Made by a program: the position numbers and the translations under genes. Shown here piece after piece: positions 56,263 to 64,000 of a DNA stretch of 64,000 nt. The notes under the pieces are model-generated. The model had not been told where the DNA came from. It saw nothing but the letters and a program-made list of their open reading frames with translations, and did no database searches. The stretch's first letter is position 1. Every line of letters begins with the position of its first letter. The DNA is from Otatea glauca. Its lineage: Eukaryota > Streptophyta > Magnoliopsida > Poales > Poaceae. The DNA lies in contig CM070718.1 of the NCBI GenBank assembly GCA_036346275.1, positions 56,920,188 through 56,984,187 of the forward strand. Direction: 5' to 3'.

Positions 56263-59057
56263 GCGTCGGTCGTCCGATCGACGCCACGTGTGCGGCTGAG
56301 ATCGCGCCCGCGAAACCCCAGCCGCCGTCGACTCGGAGTCCCGCCGCCGCACGCCTTGGCGTCCGTGCCACGTCCTTTGCGCGTTCCCCGAGGCTATAAA
56401 AGCCGTGCCGCGCGCCTCCCGAGGATCCCCTCGTGCCGCCGCTTCTTTTGCCCCCTTTCTCGCCGTCCGTGGCGCCGCCGTTGCTCCGTGCGCCCTCGCC
56501 GAAGTTCCTCGCCGTGCCCGACGCCTTCTATCGCCTTTTTCTTCGCCGCCGGTGCGTCTCCGCCGCCGTTGTGGGTCTCTTCGTCTTCCCCGCGTCGTCC
56601 CCTCCCCGTTCCGCCTTGCCCCGCGCCCGATCCGGCCATCTTTCGCCGATCACCGGGTCGTCTTCCCCATTGCCGGTGAGCCCGCGCCGCCGCTCGTCGT
56701 CGTCCCCCTTCGCTTCTTGGCGGCCGTTCGATCGCCTGCGTGCGCTCCAGATGTGGCCACGTTCATGGAGGGACTTGATCCTGACATCAAGGTGCAGCTA
56801 GTTGCTTTGGATTTTCCGAATTTTCAACATATGGTGAACAAGGCACTAGTGCAAGAGGATGCCCAGCGCCAACAGCGGGAGTCCCGCACGAGAAGAATGG
56901 CATTCCAGGCTCAGCATGGAGCAAGTGGTTCTAGACAGCGTTTCCAACCTCAGCAAGCCAACAGAACACCTATTCAAGGAGCACCCCGTACTCCTAATTC
57001 TGGACCGCGCCCAATCGCTCAAGGACAGCAAATCAATGCCAGTGGTCAACAGCAAAAAGGGAATTCAAAGCGATTTATTGCGCAATCGCGATGTCGGCCA
57101 AGTTAGCGATTTGTTTGCGTCGGCGATGACGCGTCACAGTGCGCGCGCCGGGTGCACGTGAACCGGCGTAGTGCCATGGACCCGATCCACCGTGAACTCA
57201 CGACATCGATTGCGCAATAAATCGCTTTTCCAAGATACAAAAATAAATCCGAAATTCGAATTTCACCTTTTACGTGATTTAATTTTCCAAAAGCTCGTTC
57301 TCCCTCATACGAACTCCGATTGAGGCGATTCAAGTTCCTAAATTTTTCTAAAATCAAGATCTATCTTCGAGCCATTTATTTTCAGTTTTGAGCTTGTTGA
57401 GTCTCTGTTTTGTATTTATTTGGTTTCGTTGCTTCTTTTAGGTGACGCTAATTCCGAGGGAGCGAACGAAGACTTGAAGACCAAGATTGACACTAGATCG
57501 ATCAAAGGCAAGTCGTAACCTTTGATCATATTCATCCTATGTTTGCAAAAGTAATTTACTTTTATACAATTGCATGCTATTTTGTGTATCAATGCTTATT
57601 TAATGGGAGTAGATGTATACCTAGCCGACATTATGCCACCTTGATTATTTGGGATGCCATGTATCCATTGTTAGACCTAGGTTGGGACAATACTAGTTGG
57701 ACATAATCATTATACCAACATTGGGTTACGTAACTATGCTTAGACATGCTTAGATATACGTTGGGATTCATGTCACATGTTGAATAATGTTAATCTTGAC
57801 TTAATGAGATATTGAATCGTGGCCGTTAGCCACTGTTGTAAAATTCGTTGTACCATGGCGGCGTTTGCCATTGGTCTTGGTTGAACGAATTGTTTTCCCT
57901 CGGGCAAGTGATCGTGCAGTAAAGGGGGTGCTTTCTAGCACATTGGGATGTGGATGTCTTGCCTGAGACAACTTAAGGACTTAATCTTGTGCGCCATTGA
58001 ACTGGGCCTAACCGTACTACCACATGTCTGGAATGGGACAGACCTAGCTGATTAATTTGCCATGTCTAGCCTTGAGTACTGCCAGTTGGTGGTGTGGGTT
58101 CCGGGATGGACGGGTAGATTCGCAAGACGCAAGAGGGGGCCCCTAAGGGGCGAAACCTTAGCGGGCAGTACCGAGTTTAGACAGTGCATTGTAAAGGCTT
58201 TGTCATGATATCTCTGCCAACACACCAAAGGAAGTGTGCTTATTGCGCATGGCAACAAGAGCCGATCATGTCTTGTGGGTAAAGAAGTACAACCTCTGCA
58301 GAGTGTAAAACTATTCGAATAGCGCGTCATGATCATGGACAAGCCCGGGATTTTCACACGGGGATAGAGTGTTTTATGAAATGTGGAATGTGGAATTGTT
58401 GGGATGTGAATGGGGAGTTCACTGTTGTTTTTTTTGTCTAAAGTTAATACTGTTAAATTTATCGGTTGATACTTGTTTTAGATGGTGTAGGGTGATGCCT
58501 CGCCATTCTGTTCATGTTGTCTACCATTGATCTACCAGTTATTTACTTATCTTTTCAAAAATATGCTTTCAACTTATTTATTGTATTTCAATTCAAGTTA
58601 TTGCTTTCTGCAAATGAACCATATAGCCATCCTTGTCAAGCCGTGCATGAATATATTGCATCAATTCCCTACGGCTTGTTGAGTACCTTTGTACTCACGG
58701 CTTTATGCCCTTGTTGATCAGTTGCTGAGGAAGGATCAGGAAATGCTGAGTATCATGAGGAATTCTATGAAGACTACGTGGATTAGGAATGCGTTCCCCA
58801 GACGATTGCCTGTGGCATGTCGAATGGCTCAAGTTATCTTTTCCGCTGCAATAGTATTTGTTTCTTAAACCCTTAAGGCATAATGGTGTAAACGTTGACC
58901 ATAAGGTCGTTTGCTTTATTCAATAATAATTTACTTCTTCTTAGTTAATTCGTTGTATGGAATGATATTTCATCTATGTTTCCACTGTGTGCACTAGCGT
59001 GATCCTGGACTAGTGCAGTATACACAGAGGGTTTGGTTGCAAATCCGGGTCCCGACA
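56263..59057 (+). repeat. Truncated 5' LTR of a second Gypsy element
   Basis: From 56263 the text matches the 3' LTR from about 63487 on (CGACGCCACGTGTGCGGCTG), so the first 420 bp of this LTR are missing and the leader of the preceding element is fused here. TATA-like GCTATAAAAGC lies at about 56391-56401. The LTR ends GGTCCCGACA at 59057, followed by the primer site TGGTATCAGAGCC (59062-59074). A gag fragment interrupts it at 56753-57066. Confidence 0.82.
56753..57066 (+). pseudogene. Gypsy gag fragment lodged inside an LTR
   Basis: The reading frame VATFMEGLDPDIKVQLVAL, then NFQHMVNKALVQEDAQRQQ and RRMAFQAQHGASGSRQRFQP, is the end of the Retrotrans_gag domain and the following linker of plant chromoviruses. 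LTR sequence lies on both sides: the text left of 56753 matches the 3' LTR up to about 63965. The frame is open from LTR sequence at 56405 to 57106 (233 codons), which is probably fortuitous. The right boundary coincides with a 28-30 nt inverted repeat (57067-57096 and 57201-57228). It is not a functional gene. Confidence 0.8.
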
Positions 59058-59679
59058 GAGATGGTATCAGAGCCATATCGACTGTAGGTCGCTATCCTAG
59101 TTAGCATGGTCTTCAAAATTATTTTCTAAATTAAACCAACAAATTGGTACTTAATAGTTTTCGTCTCCTCTCGTCTTATCCTTAGGTTCCTATTCCTTTC
59201 CTTTGCTGAAACATGTTTTCGAAATTTAAATTGATATTATCTCATGAAATTTCTCAAAGCCTCGAGTCTTCTGGAAGGAATCAAATCAAGGAAGTTGATG
59301 ATCTAGTCGTCCAGTGTTTGCCTAGAAGACTACCATATAAGATAGGTTTTTGGTGCTCAACGATGTTTGAGCATGTTTTCCCTTTTCAGTTTAGCTACGT
59401 TTAGTCTGCGTATACTAAGATTTTCTTTGCTTGTGTGCTGGTATGTTGTACACTTGCCCCAAGCATGGTGTTGCAACCATACCTCAAATTGAAAGCTTTA
59501 TTTGCCTCTTTAATTTGTAGCCTTTTCGGCTGTGTCCTTTTGTCCCTGGGTACTACCTTCTCCCCTAGATGATCTTACCACTTATCTATTTCTTTTCCCT
59601 CTTACCTATCAAACCCTTGGATCTACTTCGGAGTGAGTATCAACCATCTTGCCATTGTTCTGGAGCCGATCGCAGTTTG

Positions 59680-60048
59680 TCCATGGATGCCAGTGCTAGC
59701 GCCAACCCCAAGTCCAAATGCTCCACCGCCACCACCAGCGATGTGGATCGTAACATGGGACATTTTACGCCGCTCGGACTTCGGCTAATGAACACAATGA
59801 TGCGTAACATAAACAACATGATGAATCGCCAGAATCGGATTGCGGTTGCCTAGCAAACGTGTTGAACCAAGTGAACCGATGCTCAACGGCTGCTCGTTTC
59901 ACTCCTCCGAATGCATTGAAACCCACTCAGCTCCTTGAGACAATTGCAACTTCAACACCAACGATAATCCACCTCGGAGGACCAATAATCCACCGCATGA
60001 GTCATTTGTTTTAATCGCCTTGAAGTGGGGCATTATGTCAACAATTGC
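59680..60048 (+). pseudogene. Gypsy gag remnant, centre deleted
   Basis: A short open frame from 59680 (MDASASANPKSK ... NINNMMNRQNRIAVA) stops at 59853. About 150 bp later a zinc-knuckle relic is readable (CFNRLEVGHYVNNC, 60007-60048), in which the second cysteine is arginine. The Retrotrans_gag core that should lie between is missing from this position. Confidence 0.65.
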
Positions 60049-60189
60049 CTAAGGAAGCAAGCTTTGATGCCGATCTAATTAGGGCTACGTTAAAGTTTCA
60101 AGTCGCTACTGATCGCCTAAAGGAAGTAAAGTTTGTAGTGCCAAAGAAATAAGTTTGAAAGATGTGCGATGCGCAAATGAAGTTCCCGA

Positions 60190-61500
60190 TGTGTTTCGGA
60201 TGAGTTACAGGATGCCACGGATAGGGATATAGAGTTCTTGATAGAAGTAGTTCTGGAACACCACCCATTTCCAAGAGACCTTATAGGATGCACGCTAATG
60301 AGTTAGCTTAAGTAAAGAGACAGATTAAAGAGCTACAAGATCAAGGTTTTGTTCGATCAAGTTCTTCGCCATGGGAGCGCTTGAGTTCTTTTAGTTGAAA
60401 AGAAAGATGGAACTCGGAGAATGTGTGTGGATTATCGCTCACTCAATGAGGTCACCATCAAGAATAAGTACCCTCGCCAAGAATCGATGATTTGTTTGAC
60501 CAACTTCAAGGAGCCGAGTGTTCTCAAGATTGACTTAAGATCGAGTTACCACCATTGAAGATTCGTCAAGAGGATATACCCAAAACAGCTTTTGTTACTC
60601 GGTATGGACAGGTATGAGTATACCGTGATGTCTTTTGGATTGACCAATGCCCCGCCTACTTCATGACCATGATGAATAAGGTATTCATGGAATATTTGGA
60701 TAAGTTTGTTGTTGTTTTCATTGATGACATTCTGATCTACTCCAAGAGTGAGGAAGAACATGAGGATCACTTGCGCGAAGTTTTAACGAAGCTAAGAGAG
60801 AATCAGCTTTATGCAAAGTTCAGTAAATGTGAGTTATGGATGAAAGAAGTTGTTTTCCTAGGACACGTCATATCGGCAGAAGGAGTCGTTGTTGACCCTG
60901 GTAAAGTACGAGATGTGCTAAGTTGGGGTCACCCAAGGCGGTACCCCAAATTCAAGTTTTCTTGGAATGACGGGATATTATCGCCGTTTCATAGAAGGGT
61001 TTTCTAGAAAAGCCAGACCGCTTACTCAACTCTTAAAGAAGGAGAAGAAATTTGTTTGGACACCAGAGTGTGAGCAAGGTTTTCAAGAGTTAAAGAAGTG
61101 TTTGACAAGCGCGGTGCTTATCTTGCGGATAATAGGAAGGATTTTGAGATATTCTCGTGATGCATCCCGACAAGGACTCGGTTGTGTGCTAATGCAAGAT
61201 AAAAAGGTTGTAGCGTATGCTTCACGACAACTAAGGCCACATGAAGTCAACTATCCTACCCATGATTTGGAATTAGCAGCCGTAGTGCATGCTTTAAAGA
61301 TTTGGCGTCACTATCTCATTGGTAATCGTTGTGAGGTTTATACTGATCATAAGAGTTTGAAGTATATCTTTACCCAAGCTGACCTCAATATGAGACAAAG
61401 AAGATGGTTGGAATTGATCAAGGACTATGACATTGGGATTCATTATCATCCAGGCAAGGCCAATGTCGTAGCCGATGCTTTGAATAGAAAGAGCTACTGC
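60190..61500 (+). pseudogene. Gypsy reverse transcriptase and RNase H
   Basis: The N-terminal RT part is broken by stops but readable: VEKKDGTRRMCVDYRSLNEV (about 60395-60455), then EDIPKTAFVTRYGQ and YTVMSFGLTNAPP. From 60663 the frame is open with VVFIDDILIYSKSEEEHEDH (the FIDD catalytic motif near 60715-60730) and VFLGHVISAEGVVVDPGKV. After a frameshift at about 60960, MTGYYRRFIEGFS leads into RNase H: QGLGCVLMQDKKVVAYASRQ, YPTHDLELAAVVHALKIWRH and EVYTDHKSLKYIFTQ, ending HPGKANVVADALNRK. The order RT then RNase H before integrase identifies Ty3/Gypsy. Confidence 0.92.
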
Positions 61501-61544
61501 AAGACTCTGATGATTAAGGAAAGTCAGCCAGCCCTCTATAAGGA

Positions 61545-62602
61545 ATGGAATTTCAGAAGCTTAGTTTGGAATTGGTTCAGGAAGGGTATTTAGCTACTTT
61601 GGAAGTACGTCCTACGTTGGAAGATCAGATTCGAGAAGCACAGGTAGATGATGCCGATATCAAGGAGATTAAGAGCAATATGAAGAAAGGAAAAGCCCTG
61701 TGTTTCATCAAGATGAACAAGGTACTATTTGGTATGAGAAGCGTATTTGCGTACCAGATCAGAAAGAGCTTAAAGAGTTGATTCTCAAAGAAGTGCATGA
61801 GACTTTATACTCTATTCATCCTGGAAGTACCAAGATGTATCAAGACCTCAAGGAAAGGTATTGGTGGCCTAGTATGAAACGTGAGATTGCAGAGTATGTT
61901 GCACTTTGTGATGTCGCGCGAAGGTCAAGGCAGAGCATCGAGGCCAGCAGGATTATTGCGACCATTGAAGATTCGAATGGAAGTGGGAAGAAATTGGTAT
62001 GGATTTCATTACCGGATTTCCTAAGACCCAAGCAGGTTATGACTCGATCTGGGTAATAGTGGATCGATTGACTAAGGTAGCTCACTTCATTCCATTAAGA
62101 CTACCTATGCGGGAGATAAATTAGCAGAATTATATATGTCAAGGATCGTCAGTCTTGAGTGCCTAAGAAGATAGTGTCTGATAGAGGAACCCAGTTTACC
62201 TCTCGTTTTTGGCAAAGTCTGCACGAAGCCATGGGAACTTATCTCAGGTTCACTACTGCCTATCACCCTCAAACCGATGGACAGACTGAGCGTGTGAATC
62301 AGATTCTTGAGGATATGTTAAGAGCTTGTGCCTTAACTTATGGTGCCAAGTGGGACAAGTGTTTGCCCTACGCCGAGTTCTCGTACAACAATAGTTATCA
62401 AGCTAGTCTGCAAATGTCGCCTTTTGAAGCCTTATATGGAAGAAAGTGCGAACCCTCTCAATTGGAAGGAGGCAGGAGAAAGACAATTGTTTGGCCTGCC
62501 ATCTTGCAAGAAGCCAAAGAGCAAGTCCAATTAATTCGAGACCGTTTAAAGATCGCCAAAGCGCATGTAAGAGTTATGCGAGATAATCGTCGTGAGATTT
62601 GA
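61545..62602 (+). pseudogene. Gypsy integrase
   Basis: The zinc-binding part reads VHETLYSIHPGSTKMYQDLK, YWWPSMKREIAEYVALCDV (about 61790-61915), with the second cysteine pair damaged. The core is open from about 62159: KIVSDRGTQFTSRFWQSLHE, YHPQTDGQTERVNQILEDML, with the D and E of the DDE triad visible. AEFSYNNSYQASLQMSPFEA and LYGRKCEPSQL follow. A frameshift near 61980-62150 breaks the first catalytic aspartate region. Confidence 0.9.
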
Positions 62603-62879
62603 GTTTCGAGCCAAATGATTATGTTTATCTCGAGAGTCACTCCTCTCAAAAGAGTTAAAGAGATTTCAAGTAAAGGAAAGCTTGCCCTAGATATGTGGGA
62701 CCGTTCAAAATCTTGGAGCGAAGAGGAGAGGTTGCCTACAATCTAGAATTGCCTCGATCTTTTCTTTGGAATCCATGATGTGTTCCATGTATCGCAGATT
62801 GAAGAAATGTCTGCGTGTGCGGAGGAGCAGATGCCATTGGAAGCCATTGATTTGCAAGAGGATCTTACCTACAAGGAGC

Positions 62880-63060
62880 AACCAAAGTGAAAATTTTGGA
62901 TATAGCGAGCGTATCACGAGGAGCAAGATCATCCGTTTTGCAAGGTCGATGGAGCAATCATTGGAAGAGGAAGCAACTTGGGAGCGAGAAGAGGATCTCA
63001 AGTCCGAGTTTCCCGCCTATTCTCTAGCGACTGAATCTCGGGTCGAGATTCCATTTAAGG
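62880..63060 (+). pseudogene. Chromodomain-like tail of the Gypsy integrase
   Basis: The frame ERITRSKIIRFARSMEQSLE then EEATWEREEDLKSEFPAY, followed by SRVEIPFKGGL, matches the group II chromodomain end of plant chromovirus integrases. The usual WxxH context is altered by frameshifts. Such domains direct integration to particular chromatin. Upstream text (62640-62760) still shows the GPF-like integrase C-terminal motif in another frame. Confidence 0.75.
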
Positions 63061-63066
63061 GAGGTT

Positions 63067-64000
63067 TGTAACATCCCAAAATTTGAGTTTTGGAATGTTT
63101 GAATTCAAAATAAACCATTTGCATTTTCTTGAATTAATTCGACTTAATTTTAATTTTCCATTAAGGAAAGGATTTAATTTGACTAAACTATTCACCAAAA
63201 TCAAGATTTTCGTTTTAGTTGGGTTCCTTGTGCTTCAAGGAATTTTTCGTATTTTGGTGATTTTTCCGAATTTATTTGATATTTATTTGAATTTATTTGC
63301 ATTTATTCGAATTTCGGATATTTCTTAAATCGGAAAATGAATTTTATTTTCAAAAAACCCTTCGGGCGATTTTCCGTGGCCCATTTTTTTACCCGCCTTT
63401 TCTTTCCGCCTGCTCCTTTACGCGCCCGCTCGCCGCCTCGGCCCGCCTCGGCCCCATCTCGCAGCCTCGCTCGGCTACCGCCACCCAGCCAGCGTCGGCC
63501 GTCGATCGACGCCACGTGTGCGGCTGAGATCGCGCCCGCGAAACCCTAGCCGCCGTCGACTCGGAGTCCCGCCGCCTCACCGCCTTGGCGTCCGTGCCGC
63601 GTCCTTTGCGCGTTCCCTGAGGCTATAAAAGCCGTGCCGCGCGCCTCCCGAGGATCCCCTCATGCCGCCGTTTCTTTTGCCCCCTTTCTCGCCGTCCGTG
63701 GCGTCGCCGTTGCTCCGTGCGCCCTCGCCGAAGTTCCTCGCCGTGCCCGACGCCTTCCACCGCCTTTTTCTTCGCCGCGCGCTCGCCGCGCCGTTGTGGG
63801 TCTCTTCGTCTTCCCCGCGTCGTCCCCTCCCCGTTCGGCCTTGCCTCGCGCCCGATCCGGCCATCTTTCGCCGATCGGGTTGTCTTCCCATTCCGGTGAG
63901 CCCGCGCCGCTCGTCGTCGCCGCCCCTTCGCTTGGCGGCCGTCCGATCGCTGCGTGCGCTCGAGATGCGCCACGTCTCTCGTCGCCGAGCCCTTGCGTCC
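63067..64000 (+). repeat. 3' LTR of the second Gypsy element, runs off the window
   Basis: It starts TGTAACATCCCAAAATTTG after a polypurine tract. It contains GCTATAAAAGC (about 63622-63632) and matches 56263-56750 closely from about 63487 to 63965. The window ends inside it. Confidence 0.9.

Larger units (their letters stand above)
59058..63066 (+). mobile_element. Internal region of a Ty3/Gypsy chromovirus (Tekay/Del-like)
   Basis: This runs from the primer site at 59062 to the polypurine-like TTTAAGGGAGG just before 63067. Gag remnant, reverse transcriptase, RNase H, integrase and a chromodomain-like tail occur in Gypsy order. At about 4 kb it is short for the family because the middle of gag and the protease are missing. 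Many stops and frameshifts show it is decayed. Confidence 0.9.

Noticed and set aside
1..64000. Search for tRNA, rRNA, riboswitch or operon-type structures
   Set aside because: None recognised; the only tRNA-related signals are retrotransposon primer binding sites.

Overview
This is plant nuclear DNA, most likely from a grass (Poaceae). The reasons are the transposon content (Ty1/Copia LTRs resembling SIRE and BARE/Angela, Ty3/Gypsy LTRs starting TGTAACATTCC/TGTAACATCCC with a chromodomain integrase, a Tourist-type MITE pair with TAA target duplications, MITEs set in (TA)n tracts) and the very GC-rich coding sequence of the one host gene. The species cannot be fixed from sequence alone. I saw no rRNA, tRNA, CRISPR or prokaryotic feature.

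Only one convincing intact host gene is present: a two-exon plus-strand gene (35776-36132 and 37140-38990) encoding a 735-residue RING-H2 plus von Willebrand A protein of the WAV3/WAVH E3 ubiquitin ligase family. Two broken host-gene fragments also occur: a galectin-domain piece of a plant beta-1,3-galactosyltransferase (43878-44942), inside a hAT-like element and flanked by 74-bp direct repeats, and three exons of an ELMO-domain gene (46465-47009, minus strand).

Layout. 1-6400: nested retrotransposons. A Gypsy LTR fragment (minus) is interrupted by a solo LTR (3604-5235, TSD CAATA) and by a SIRE-like Copia element (minus; LTR 1828-3241, primer site, gag), whose gag is itself cut by the 3' end of a plus-strand element (1-1000). 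6400-12300: MITEs and foldbacks. 12596-16100: a solo Copia LTR (TSD CGATG) within a BARE/Angela-like LTR, then another Copia LTR fragment. 17770-20819: a 3.05-kb solo Gypsy LTR (TSD TATGT). 20945-25440: a higher-order array of six long palindromes alternating between two types, interrupted by a solo Copia LTR (TSD GTTGC). 26356-33221: a minus-strand Copia element with both LTRs, decayed genes and a GC-rich leader. 34814-35080: a MITE. 35.7-39 kb: the WAV3-like gene. 41.1-41.6 kb: a MITE between TA tracts. 43.2-47.0 kb: captured gene fragments. 47615-52889: a plus-strand Copia element (TSD CATTT). 53118-64000: two Gypsy chromovirus elements joined by deletion, the second running off the right edge.

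The genes do not form a pathway. The window shows one host gene in a retrotransposon-dense intergenic landscape shaped by nested insertion, solo-LTR formation, illegitimate recombination and gene-fragment capture. The least ordinary signals are the alternating palindrome array, the interchangeable short hairpin words upstream of the TATA box in several Copia LTRs, the gag fragment with an inverted repeat inside a Gypsy LTR, and the duplication-flanked galectin-domain capture.
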